Assembly: GCF_000799465.1 (NCBI RefSeq)
Contig: NZ_JUGU01000001.1
Span: forward strand, 2,500,501-2,564,500
Origin: Psychroserpens sp. Hel_I_66
GTDB taxonomy: Bacteria; Bacteroidota; Bacteroidia; Flavobacteriales; Flavobacteriaceae
Length of the DNA: 64,000 nt
Direction: 5' to 3'
Below, in pieces: positions 20,131 to 28,610 of the stretch. How positions within the stretch are numbered: position 1 is the first letter of the stretch; the number at the start of each line of letters is the position of its first letter. A model generated the notes under the pieces. It saw only the letters and a list, made by a program, of their open reading frames with translations. It was not told the DNA's origin and made no database searches. Made by a program: the position numbers and the translations under genes.

Positions 20131-21135
20131 ATGAAAAGAAGACATTTTATAAAAAACGCTGCTTTATCTGGTGCTGGATTAGCGATTGGAAATTCATTAA
20201 TAGGTTGTAACGATAAACCTTCCGAAGAAAAAAAAACAGAATCTACTATGATGACTACTATAAATAATTCGCCAATTGCCATTTGTACATGGGCTTTTAC
20301 TGGTGCCAATGCGAAAGCTGGAGAAGAACTAAGCAAAGGTGTAAAAGCTCTGGATGCTGCAATTTCTGGCGTAGAGGTTGAAGAAGAAAACTTAAAGAAT
20401 ACTACAGTTGGCAAAGGTGGTGCACCAGATCGCGAAGGAAATGTGACACTTGATGCTTGTGTAATGGATAGTGATGGTGATTGCGGTTCGGTTTTATGTG
20501 TAGAAAATATTACCAATGTTGCTGCACTCGCAAAACTAGTAATGACTGAGACACCACATGTTATTTTAGCTGCTGAAGGTGCTGAAGAATTTGCCTACGC
20601 ACAAGGCTTCAAAAAAGATAATCTCTTAACCGAAGACTCAAAAAAAGCGTGGCAAGAATGGTTAAAATCTCCTGAATATAAACCTTTAATAAATATTGAA
20701 AACCACGATACTATTGGTATGCTTTGTATGGATAAGGATGGTGATATTGCTGGTGCCTGCACAACGTCTGGATTATCTTACAAAATGAAAGGTCGTGTTG
20801 GAGATTCTCCAATAATCGGTTCTGGATTATTTATTGATAATGAAATTGGAGGCGCTGTGGCTACTGGTATGGGTGAAGAAGTTCTAAAAACTGTTGGTAG
20901 TTTTTTAATCGTAGAATTGATGCGCAATGGGATGTCTCCGCAAAAAGCATGTGAAGAGGCTGTGAACAGAATTACCAGTAAAAACGACAGATATAAGGAT
21001 TTTCAAATTGCTTACATCGCCATGAATAAAGCTGGGGAAACCGGTTCTTATTGCATCCATAAAGGATTTACGTATATGAAATATCAAGACGGAAAAAATG
21101 AGAATGTACACTCCGATTATTTTGACAAAGCCTAA
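20131..21135 (+). CDS. N4-(beta-N-acetylglucosaminyl)-L-asparaginase (glycosylasparaginase), exported
   Basis: N-terminal nucleophile hydrolase that cleaves the GlcNAc-Asn bond left after N-glycan breakdown, 334 residues. A twin-arginine-like leader (MKRRHFIKNAALSGAGLAIG) with a Cys at position 25 suggests export by Tat or lipidation. The self-cleavage site is NHDTIGM, with the nucleophile Thr194; the following GDIAGACTTSG and GRVGDSPIIGSG fit glycosylasparaginase more than plant-type asparaginase. It is third in the run GH92, permease, glycosylasparaginase. Two TTCCGAAG octamers flank the start (20101 and 20220). Confidence 0.9.
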   Translation: MKRRHFIKNAALSGAGLAIGNSLIGCNDKPSEEKKTESTMMTTINNSPIAICTWAFTGANAKAGEELSKGVKALDAAISGVEVEEENLKNTTVGKGGAPDREGNVTLDACVMDSDGDCGSVLCVENITNVAALAKLVMTETPHVILAAEGAEEFAYAQGFKKDNLLTEDSKKAWQEWLKSPEYKPLINIENHDTIGMLCMDKDGDIAGACTTSGLSYKMKGRVGDSPIIGSGLFIDNEIGGAVATGMGEEVLKTVGSFLIVELMRNGMSPQKACEEAVNRITSKNDRYKDFQIAYIAMNKAGETGSYCIHKGFTYMKYQDGKNENVHSDYFDKA

Positions 21136-22544
21136 AACCACTTAATTGTCAAATCTACCAACTTCTGTTTAAAACTGCTGTAAGGTGGTGTCAACAAATC
21201 AACAGCGCTTAGCGTATGTTGCTTTAAAACAGAACGTTGGTTTGTGAATTCTAAAAACCCGAAATAGCCATGCGATTTCCCAATCCCACTATTATTAGCA
21301 CCACCAAAGGGTAAATTATGATTTAAAAATTGCAATAAATTATGGTTGATGCACGTGCTTCCCGCTCTCGTATTATTAATAATTTCACCAATCACTTTTT
21401 TGTTTTTACTGAAAATGTAAAGCGCCAAAGGTTTTTCTCTCGAATTGATATCTTCTAAAACCCGAGAAATTGAGGTATAAGTTTTCACGGGAAGTATAGG
21501 TCCGAAAATTTCATTTTGCATCAATTCACTATCCTCTTCAGCGTTAAAAACCAAAGTAGGCTCTATAAAATTATCTTTTTCTTCGGAAGTTCCGCCAATG
21601 GCAATTTCTGCATTTCTAGACTTTGCATCTTCCAGATAACCTCTCAATCTATCAAAATGTTTTTTATTCACAATCCTTCCGAAGGAATTTGAATTTGAAA
21701 CATTTTCAGTATAAAACTCATTAAGTTGCTTTTTAAAACTGTTTACAAACTGTGGTTTAATGTTTTCGTTTATAAACAAATAATCTGGTGCGATACAGGT
21801 TTGACCTGCGTTGAGAAACTTTCCGAAGATAATTTTCTTAACCGCTTTATCCAAATTAGAGCTATCATCTATAATGGCTGGGGATTTTCCTCCCAACTCT
21901 AAAGTTACTGACGTTAAATGTTCTGCAGCGCTTTTCATTACGATTTTACCAACTTGTGGCGAACCGGTAAAAAAGATGTGGTTAAAGGGTAGTTTCAATA
22001 ACTCTTGAGAGACCTCAACTTCTCCTTCAACCAGAGCAATTTCATTTTCGTTGAAAAGGGCGCTGACAATTTTTGACATCACTTTTGAGGTATGCGGTGT
22101 CATCTCACTTGGTTTTAAAATCACGGTATTGCCTGCAGCAATGGCAGAAACTAGAGGGCCAAAGGTTAGGTTTACGGGAAAATTCCAAGGAGAGATTATT
22201 AAGCAAACGCCTTTAGATTCATTTTTAATCCATGACGAACTGCCCAAAAGCGATATTGGTGTATCTACCTTTTGTCTTTTTAACCAAGATTTTAAATGCT
22301 TTTTTACAAAATTGATCTCGTCTATAACTGGATAGATTTCAGTAAGATCAGTTTCTAGGGTTGGCTTTTTAAAATCTTTGTAAAGCGCGTCTCGTAATTC
22401 TTGTTTATAGGTTTTCTCTAGAGCAACTTTTAAGTTTTTAAGCTTTTTGATGCGCTCTTTATAAGTGGTATTTCCAACTTGTAGGTGCTGGGATTTTTGG
22501 TTTTTAAAAAGTTCTGAATACTTGTTATCTGTATAATCTGTCAT
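21132..22544 (-). CDS. Aldehyde dehydrogenase family protein
   Basis: NAD(P)-dependent aldehyde dehydrogenase of 470 residues, the short class-3-like form. Visible features: SPWNFPVNLTFGPL, the cofactor loop FTGSPQVGK, the general-base segment LELGGKSP (Glu near 216), the catalytic Cys250 in NAGQTCIAP, and the NEIFGPILPV segment. A C-terminal hydrophobic/aromatic end suggests possible membrane association, as in fatty-aldehyde dehydrogenases. It is convergent with the glycosylasparaginase gene, overlapping by four bases. A degraded copy of its first 15 codons lies 571 bases upstream (23062-23115), left by a tandem duplication. Confidence 0.93.
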   Translation of the reverse strand: MTDYTDNKYSELFKNQKSQHLQVGNTTYKERIKKLKNLKVALEKTYKQELRDALYKDFKKPTLETDLTEIYPVIDEINFVKKHLKSWLKRQKVDTPISLLGSSSWIKNESKGVCLIISPWNFPVNLTFGPLVSAIAAGNTVILKPSEMTPHTSKVMSKIVSALFNENEIALVEGEVEVSQELLKLPFNHIFFTGSPQVGKIVMKSAAEHLTSVTLELGGKSPAIIDDSSNLDKAVKKIIFGKFLNAGQTCIAPDYLFINENIKPQFVNSFKKQLNEFYTENVSNSNSFGRIVNKKHFDRLRGYLEDAKSRNAEIAIGGTSEEKDNFIEPTLVFNAEEDSELMQNEIFGPILPVKTYTSISRVLEDINSREKPLALYIFSKNKKVIGEIINNTRAGSTCINHNLLQFLNHNLPFGGANNSGIGKSHGYFGFLEFTNQRSVLKQHTLSAVDLLTPPYSSFKQKLVDLTIKWF

Positions 22545-22999
22545 TTTATCTGTAACGTATTTATTGAGCTGTAAACGTTTTTTATGTATTTCGTCGATGT
22601 TTTATTCAATCGAATTCATCTTGACTAATAATCGTCCATTTTGGCTAAAATATTCAATATCAGGCGCAATGTTGTGTTTCTTTGACTTGAGTTTAAAAAC
22701 AAATCCCTCTATTATCTATTATTATGAAAAAAGTTTTAATCATTTTAGCCTTTACATTATTACCTTTCTTGTCTATTGGTCAGGAAACAAATAAAGTTAT
22801 CAAAAATAATGATACCACTGAGACTGTAATTGAAAAAGCATTAGAAACTAAAGACATAAAAGAGGAAACTGTTTCTAGCTCATCTATGAAACAGCAAGTT
22901 TTAAAATTAAACAAAAAGAAGAGTACTGAAATCATCAGTATCAAAGCCTATAGAAAAAGTTTACAGATTAAAGTGAAGACCATCAAACTTTGCTAAGCC
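22510..22999. repeat. Tandem duplication, copy 1
   Basis: Covers the start of the aldehyde dehydrogenase gene, the divergent intergenic region and the first small secreted-protein gene. Matching landmarks in copy 2 are the dehydrogenase ATG (22544 against 23115), TGTATTTCGTCG (22585 against 23156), ATGTTGTGTTTCTTTG and the small gene itself. The spacing is 563-571 bases. Boundaries are approximate. Confidence 0.8.
22724..22996 (+). CDS. Small secreted protein of unknown function, paralog 1
   Basis: A 90-residue protein with a clean signal peptide (MKKVLIILAFTLLPFLSIGQ, cleavage likely after GQ). An acidic, Thr/Glu-rich middle follows, then a basic end (KKKSTEIISIKAYRKSLQIK) finishing VKTIKLC with a C-terminal cysteine. 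I do not recognise the family. The next gene (23287) is a clear paralog: signal peptide and last 26 residues are almost identical while the middle has drifted, which suggests the basic tail is the functional part. The divergent neighbour is the aldehyde dehydrogenase. Confidence 0.75.
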   Translation: MKKVLIILAFTLLPFLSIGQETNKVIKNNDTTETVIEKALETKDIKEETVSSSSMKQQVLKLNKKKSTEIISIKAYRKSLQIKVKTIKLC

Positions 23000-23061
23000 A
23001 AACTTATAAAGGATTGAAAATTAATTTTTAAAAAGAATCTAATTTTTCAAAATCATATTAA

Positions 23062-23115
23062 TCAAATCTGCTTATATAAAAAGTTTAAATACATGTTATC
23101 AGTATAATATGTCAT
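23062..23115 (-). pseudogene. Relic of the aldehyde dehydrogenase 5' end
   Basis: A 17-codon minus-strand frame starting MTYYTDNMY, against MTDYTDNKY in the intact gene, then a stop. It sits in the same relation to small paralog 2 as the intact dehydrogenase start does to paralog 1, and so marks the duplication of the whole divergent region. Confidence 0.75.
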
Positions 23116-23556
23116 TTAGTCTTATGCCCAATCATTTGGCTTCTAACAATATTTGTGTATTTCGTCGTGTTTTTTAACAGACGCATTCCACACAACTAAT
23201 AATCCTTCGTTTTCAGCCAAAATTTTTAATGCGAGTTCTAATGTTGTGTTTCTTTGTGATGAGTTTAAAACAAACGTACAACGATTATGAAAAAAGTATT
23301 AACCATCTTAGCCATCACATTATTACCTATCCTTTCTATGGGACAGGAGTCTAGTGAAATTACTAAGTCTAATACTACAATTGAGACTGTACTCGAAAAT
23401 ACAATAGAAGACACAAAACAAGAAACTGCTTCTACTTCTGCTATTAAAGCACAAGTTTTAAAATTGAGCAGAAAGAAAAGCACTGAAATTATCAGTATTA
23501 AAGCCTATAGAAAAAGCTTACAGATTAAAGTAAAGACTATCAAACTTTGCTAATTA
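23081..23556. repeat. Tandem duplication, copy 2
   Basis: Second copy of the segment at 22510-22999, containing the dehydrogenase relic, the copied intergenic region and small paralog 2. Similarity fades to the left of about 23081. Confidence 0.8.
23287..23553 (+). CDS. Small secreted protein of unknown function, paralog 2
   Basis: An 88-residue protein with signal peptide MKKVLTILAITLLPILSMGQ, a Glu/Thr-rich middle and the same basic end as paralog 1, finishing VKTIKLC. It arose by tandem duplication of about 570 bases. Function unknown. A strong terminator follows at 23573, shared with the convergent cyanophycin synthetase gene. Confidence 0.75.
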   Translation: MKKVLTILAITLLPILSMGQESSEITKSNTTIETVLENTIEDTKQETASTSAIKAQVLKLSRKKSTEIISIKAYRKSLQIKVKTIKLC

Positions 23557-23572
23557 GTACATAAGAAATAAA

Positions 23573-23612
23573 AAAAAATCCGGAACTCACGTTCCGGATT
23601 TTTTTTTTATAC
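23573..23612. terminator. Bidirectional terminator between small paralog 2 and cphA
   Basis: AAAAAATCCGGAAC pairs with GTTCCGGATTTTTT over a four-base loop, with A and T runs on either side that serve both convergent genes. Confidence 0.9.
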
Positions 23613-23626
23613 TCTATCATTTCGTG

Positions 23627-26266
23627 TTAAGCAAAATCTAATGTGCCATTTGCTTCTTGTTCTTTAAACTTCATTACTAAATCAAGAGCATCTGGTATCA
23701 CATCACTACATAAAATTATTAGGGATCCTTTAACTGCATTTTTAACAGCATAGGTTATGGCCTCTTTTTCCGAAGGAATAATCGTTGTTTTCTTATTTGG
23801 GTCCCGTTGTTTAATCCCATCGTTAAGCATTTTGATAAGCTCTTCTTCAGTCTTACCACGTAAGCGCTTGTCTTGTCTTATGATGATTTCATCAAACATA
23901 TCGGCAGCTATAGCTCCCATTTCGTTATTATCTTCTACGCGTCTGTCCCCAATTCCTGCAATGATACCGACTTTAACTGTTGCTTCCAATTCATCTGTAA
24001 ACTTTTGAAGCGCCCTCATTCCTGCTGGATTGTGTGCGTAATCTAATAAAATACTAAAGTTGTTGAATTCAAATAAATTTAACCGTCCAGGAGTTTGAGC
24101 TGCAGATGGAATAAATGTTTCCAATCCTGCTTTCATATCTTCTATACTAATTCCTTGTACATGAACTGCTAAAATGGCTGCCAGCACGTTTTGAATCATA
24201 AATTTTGCTTTGCCTCCGTAGGTTAAAGGTATATTTTCAACCCTCATAATTCTCATTTTCCACTCGCCTCTGCAAATGGTTACGAAACCGTTTTCAAAAA
24301 CTGCGGTAATCCCATTTAAGCGTTGCAGTGCTTTTATTCTGGGATTGTTTTCATCCATTGAAAATAAAGCAACGTTACAATTTACACTTCTTCGCATATC
24401 ATAAACAAGATCATCATCTGCATTTAAAATAGCATAACCATTTGGCAATACCGTCTCGGGCACAACGCCTTTTACTTTAGCTAGTTGCTCAACGGTATGA
24501 ATTCCTTTTAATCCTAAATGATCTGCTGCTACGTTTGTAACCACTGCAACGTCACATTTTTTAAATCCTAAACCTGCCCTGAGCAGTCCTCCTCTTGCAC
24601 ATTCTAAAACCGCAAAATTCACTGTAGGATCTTTAAGTACAAACTCTGCACTTGCAGGTCCTGTACAATCACCAGTCATTAATAATCTGTTTTGAATATA
24701 AACACCGTCACTAGTGGTGTATCCTACGCGATAACCTTTCATTTTAGCAATGTGAGATATCAAACGTGAGGTTGTCGTTTTCCCATTGGTACCAGTAATT
24801 GCTATGATTGGAATTCTTCCTGTATCACCTTGCTTCGGAAATAATTTATCTATCACTGGTGCTGCAACATTACGAGGTAATCCAGTAGTTGGAGCTAAGT
24901 GCATTCTAAATCCTGGTCCAGCATTTACTTCTAAAACCGCACCTCCAGTTTCAGATAATGGTTTGGAAATATCGGTGGTCATGATATCAATTCCGCAGAT
25001 ATCCAAATCAATTATTTTTGAAATACGCTCTGCCATACTTACATTTGCTGGGTGTACGATATCTGTAACATCTTCAGCTGTTCCTCCAGTACTCAAATTA
25101 GCGGTATCTTTTAAAATAAGTCTCTCACCTTTTGGGATAACAGACTCTAAAGTATAACCAGCATCTTTTATGATTGTTTTGGTAAGGTCGTTGACAGATA
25201 TTTGAGTTAATACGTTCTCATGCCCATAACCTCTTCTAGAATCTGAATTAACTTCAGCGATTAATTGATCTACTGTAGATTCCCCATCTCCAATAACATG
25301 TGCTGGGGATCTAAGAGCAGCAGCTATAAGTTTATTGTTAATGACTAATAATCTGTAATCTTGACCTATAATAAATTTCTCTACAATGATTGCTCCACTT
25401 TTTGAACTCTCTTTTGCGTGCTTAAATGCTTCCAAAGCATCTTCATGATTTTGAATATCTACAGTAATGCCACGACCGTGATTTCCATCAATAGGTTTAA
25501 TGACTAATGGAAAGCCTACATAACGACAAGCATCTTCTAAGCTACTCTCCCTACGAATAATATCTCCTCTGGGCACTTCAATTTCTGCTTGCTCCAATAA
25601 ATATTTGGTATCTTCCTTATCACATGCCAACTCTACTCCAATACTACTGGTTTCACTGGTTACTGTTGCTTGTATTCTCTTTTGATTAGCACCATAACCC
25701 AATTGGCATAAGGAGTATTTATTTAACCTAATCCATGGGATGCCTCTTGACTCTGCTTCTTCTACAATAGAGCCTGTACTCGGTCCTAATCTTTCTTTTT
25801 CGCGCAACTCTCTCATATGCTGGATATCGTCATCCATGTCATAATCTTTTGCTGCAATTAACGCCTCACAAATATCTACTGCAATTTTAGCAGCATATCG
25901 CCCCACACTTTCTTCAATATATGAGAACACTACATTATAAACGCCTTCCTCTCCATAACCTCTGGTTCTACCAAAACCAGTATCCATTCCTGCAAGAGTT
26001 TGAATCTCTAAAGCAATATGCTCTATAATATGTCCCATCCATGTGCCTTCTTCAACACGTTGAAAGAAACCTCCAGGCTCTCCAACCGAGCACCGATGGG
26101 AAAACATTGTTGGAAACATGGTCTTAAGGCGATCTGTAAATCCTGGAATTTTGTTTGATGGATATTCTTCCATCTTTTCGAGATCAAGCACCATAACAAT
26201 TAATTTATGTCGTCTTACAGACCAATAATTTGGTCCTCTCATGGCATTTATCTCGCGTATTTTCAT
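23627..26266 (-). CDS. cphA: Cyanophycin synthetase
   Basis: Makes the storage polymer cyanophycin (poly-Asp backbone with Arg side chains) using ATP. The 879 residues match the usual length. Order: N-terminal domain (about 1-160), ATP-grasp domain (about 215-475, with PLVIKPIDGNHGRG and EVNAGPGFRMHLAP), then a Mur-ligase-like domain with the P-loop ITGTNGKTTT near residue 495 and the C-terminal DYAHNPAG motif. It is divergent from cyanophycinase (109 bases apart), and an isoaspartyl dipeptidase lies nearby, so synthesis and degradation are encoded together. Confidence 0.96.
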   Translation of the reverse strand: MKIREINAMRGPNYWSVRRHKLIVMVLDLEKMEEYPSNKIPGFTDRLKTMFPTMFSHRCSVGEPGGFFQRVEEGTWMGHIIEHIALEIQTLAGMDTGFGRTRGYGEEGVYNVVFSYIEESVGRYAAKIAVDICEALIAAKDYDMDDDIQHMRELREKERLGPSTGSIVEEAESRGIPWIRLNKYSLCQLGYGANQKRIQATVTSETSSIGVELACDKEDTKYLLEQAEIEVPRGDIIRRESSLEDACRYVGFPLVIKPIDGNHGRGITVDIQNHEDALEAFKHAKESSKSGAIIVEKFIIGQDYRLLVINNKLIAAALRSPAHVIGDGESTVDQLIAEVNSDSRRGYGHENVLTQISVNDLTKTIIKDAGYTLESVIPKGERLILKDTANLSTGGTAEDVTDIVHPANVSMAERISKIIDLDICGIDIMTTDISKPLSETGGAVLEVNAGPGFRMHLAPTTGLPRNVAAPVIDKLFPKQGDTGRIPIIAITGTNGKTTTSRLISHIAKMKGYRVGYTTSDGVYIQNRLLMTGDCTGPASAEFVLKDPTVNFAVLECARGGLLRAGLGFKKCDVAVVTNVAADHLGLKGIHTVEQLAKVKGVVPETVLPNGYAILNADDDLVYDMRRSVNCNVALFSMDENNPRIKALQRLNGITAVFENGFVTICRGEWKMRIMRVENIPLTYGGKAKFMIQNVLAAILAVHVQGISIEDMKAGLETFIPSAAQTPGRLNLFEFNNFSILLDYAHNPAGMRALQKFTDELEATVKVGIIAGIGDRRVEDNNEMGAIAADMFDEIIIRQDKRLRGKTEEELIKMLNDGIKQRDPNKKTTIIPSEKEAITYAVKNAVKGSLIILCSDVIPDALDLVMKFKEQEANGTLDFA

Positions 26267-26335
26267 ATTGGTCAGTTTTATTATAAGTTTTGTGAAAGAT
26301 TATAAATATAGCATTTTTCAATAAAAATTTTAGTT

Positions 26336-26343
26336 TATTTTTG
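26336..26343 (+). promoter_or_regulatory. Promoter -7 element of cphB
   Basis: TATTTTTG matches TAnnTTTG, 31 bases before the cphB start, within the 108-base cphA-cphB divergent region. Confidence 0.45.
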
Positions 26344-26374
26344 TCTCAAACCAATTTATTACAATCTCGGATTT

Positions 26375-27235
26375 ATGTTGAAGAATAAAGGAACGCTAAT
26401 TCCCATTGGCGGAAATGAAGATAAAGGAATAGAAGAAAGTGAACAATATACTTTAGAGTTTATCGATGAAGGTATTTTATATCATGTTGTAAGAGAGGCT
26501 GGTGGCACAAACGCGAATATAGTTGTAATACCCACAGCATCAAGTATTCCCGTAGAAGTTGGTAAAAATTATCTAGAGGCGTTTTCTACTTTAGGATGTT
26601 CAAACGTCACAGTTCTTGATATAAGAAGTAAAAAAGATTCTGAAAAACAATCCTCTATTGATTTAATAAAAACTGCTAATTGTGTTATGTTTTCTGGTGG
26701 AAATCAATCAAAAATAACTAATAAAATTGGCGGTACACAAATACACGAGATTATAAAGGATCGCTATAAAAACGAGTCTGGTTTTGTCGTTGCAGGCACG
26801 AGTGCTGGCGCCATGATGATGTCTAATGAAATGATTGCTGGAGGTAGCGCTGCAGAATCCTTTATTAAAGGCGCTGTAAAAATGTACAAAGGCCTTGGTT
26901 TGGTTCCTGGCTTAATTATAGACACTCATTTTATAAAACGTGGTCGTTTTGGTAGAATTTCTGAAGCTGTTGCAAAATTCCCAAATCTAATAGGTATTGG
27001 TTTAGCTGAGGATACAGGTATGATCATAAAAAACAGTACCTGCAGAGTAATTGGTTCTGGGATGGTGATCATATTTGATGGCAGACGTATTAAACACAAT
27101 AATCACCATATACTCAAAGAAGGTACACCAATGTCACTAACCAATATGCGCACCCATATTCTTTCAAACGGTGACCGTTTTCACATAGATAAGAAAAAAG
27201 TAAAAGTGCTAGCTATAGAAGCTCCTTTTATTTAA
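26375..27235 (+). CDS. cphB: Cyanophycinase
   Basis: Serine-type exopeptidase (family S51) that breaks cyanophycin into beta-Asp-Arg dipeptides. The 286 residues include the nucleophile motif GTSAGAMMMS (Ser143), the preceding FSGGNQSKIT, and DTHFIKRGRFGR with the catalytic-region His. No signal peptide is visible, which fits an intracellular enzyme acting on the cell's own granules. It is divergent from cphA; the structured element at 27285-27383 follows 49 bases after its stop. Confidence 0.95.
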   Translation: MLKNKGTLIPIGGNEDKGIEESEQYTLEFIDEGILYHVVREAGGTNANIVVIPTASSIPVEVGKNYLEAFSTLGCSNVTVLDIRSKKDSEKQSSIDLIKTANCVMFSGGNQSKITNKIGGTQIHEIIKDRYKNESGFVVAGTSAGAMMMSNEMIAGGSAAESFIKGAVKMYKGLGLVPGLIIDTHFIKRGRFGRISEAVAKFPNLIGIGLAEDTGMIIKNSTCRVIGSGMVIIFDGRRIKHNNHHILKEGTPMSLTNMRTHILSNGDRFHIDKKKVKVLAIEAPFI

Positions 27236-27284
27236 TAGTGCTTCTTAAAAAATAACCGCCTAATCACCTTAAAAGGCTGGGTTT

Positions 27285-27383
27285 GCGTTAAGGATAGTAA
27301 CGACATCCTTTTTGTTTTTCTCAAAAAGATATAGTGGATAGCCTGACGAAAGCATGCTATTTTTTAGCATGGTTTGGTAACGC
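27285..27383 (+). ncRNA. Structured dispersed intergenic element, copy A (possibly flavo-1-like)
   Basis: Outer stem GCGTTA (27285-27290) with TAACGC (27378-27383). Inside are AAGGAT/ATCCTT enclosing AGTAACGAC, a conserved-looking AAAAGATATAGTGGATAGCC stretch, and a perfect hairpin CATGCTA/TAGCATG. A second member in opposite orientation lies at 41916-42009. Elements like this are scattered between genes in many Flavobacteriia. I link it to the published flavo-1 RNA motif only tentatively, from memory. Confidence 0.55.
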
Positions 27384-27391
27384 CATAAAAA

Positions 27392-28324
27392 TCATTTATA
27401 AATAGAAACTGTTTCTTTTCCTATAGAAGTTTTACTCGCACGATACATCCCTTCTGTATTAAAAGGCATCGCGATATTGCCTTTGGTATCTACCGCAATT
27501 AATCCGCCATCACCACCAAGTTCTAAAATACGTTTATTGATCACTTCTTCGGAAGCTTCGCCAACACTCATATTTTTATGTTCCATCAAGCAAGCCACAT
27601 CGTAAGCTACAACACCACGAATAAAGAACTCACCACTTCCCGTACATGAAATAGCGCAGGTTTTGTTGTTGGCGTAATTTCCTGCTCCAATCATTGGCGA
27701 ATCGCCGACGCGTCCCCATTTTTTATTGGTCATCCCACCGGTTGAGGTTGCTGCTGCTATATTTCCGTTTTGGTCACAGGCTACTGCGCCAACTGTCCCG
27801 AATTTTGAATCTTTTTTTGTGGAGTGATCTAATTGAAAATGGTCTGTGTCCTTTATTTCCAACCACTGGTTGTGCCTAAATTTATCATAAAAATAATTAG
27901 AGTTTTCCAACTTGTAATCTAATTCTTTAGCAAACTGCATGGCACCTTCTCCAGCGAGAAAAACGTGTTCACTTTTTTCCATCACGTCTCTAGCCAGCGC
28001 TACCGGATTTTTGATTCCTGTAATGAGACTCACTGCTCCAGCATTTAAGGTTTTACCATCCATGATACTGGCATCCATTTCGTGTGATTCTGTCGCTGTA
28101 AAAACAGAGCCTTTTCCTGCATTAAACAATGGAGAATCCTCTAAAACCTGAACTGCCTTTTCAACAGCATCAACCGCTGATCTGCCTGTTTCAAGAATTT
28201 TATAACCTTGATCCAAAGCGTCTTTTAGATCTGCTCTATATCTGGCTTCCAACTCTGGAGTCATCATCCCTTTTACCAAGGTTCCTGCACCACCGTGAAT
28301 GGCTATTGAAAATGTATTGTTCAT
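27392..28324 (-). CDS. iaaA: Isoaspartyl peptidase / L-asparaginase (plant-type)
   Basis: N-terminal nucleophile hydrolase of 310 residues that splits beta-aspartyl dipeptides and asparagine. The autocleavage site is GTVGAVA with Thr177; the surrounding TSTGGMTNKKWGRVGDSPMIG and the start SIAIHGGAGTLVKG are typical. There is no signal peptide, so it is cytoplasmic. Next to cphA and cphB it most likely finishes cyanophycin breakdown by splitting beta-Asp-Arg into aspartate and arginine. It differs clearly from the exported glycosylasparaginase at 20131. Confidence 0.94.
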   Translation of the reverse strand: MNNTFSIAIHGGAGTLVKGMMTPELEARYRADLKDALDQGYKILETGRSAVDAVEKAVQVLEDSPLFNAGKGSVFTATESHEMDASIMDGKTLNAGAVSLITGIKNPVALARDVMEKSEHVFLAGEGAMQFAKELDYKLENSNYFYDKFRHNQWLEIKDTDHFQLDHSTKKDSKFGTVGAVACDQNGNIAAATSTGGMTNKKWGRVGDSPMIGAGNYANNKTCAISCTGSGEFFIRGVVAYDVACLMEHKNMSVGEASEEVINKRILELGGDGGLIAVDTKGNIAMPFNTEGMYRASKTSIGKETVSIYK

Positions 28325-28610
28325 ATCACTAAAATTTATTTCAAAAATACATTATATATCAACCTAATTACAGAAAAATAATTTTCGTGATCTTCAATTT
28401 TCGAGTATTGATATTTTATTAGTTCAAAACAATAACAAGTGAAAACATATTTTGCAATCAAATATTTTTATTAAACCGTAATTTATTGATAAATAAACCC
28501 GTAGGTTTTAAAATTACCACTACCGATTATACATAATAAGTGTCACACTATACAATTTATTGTAAACGTATGAGCATAGGTTGGTAATTTGATCCCTTAA
28601 AATTTTAATT

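Noticed and set aside
20094..20516. 140-codon minus-strand frame over the glycosylasparaginase start
   Set aside because: Antisense shadow; the plus-strand gene has a signal sequence and catalytic motifs.
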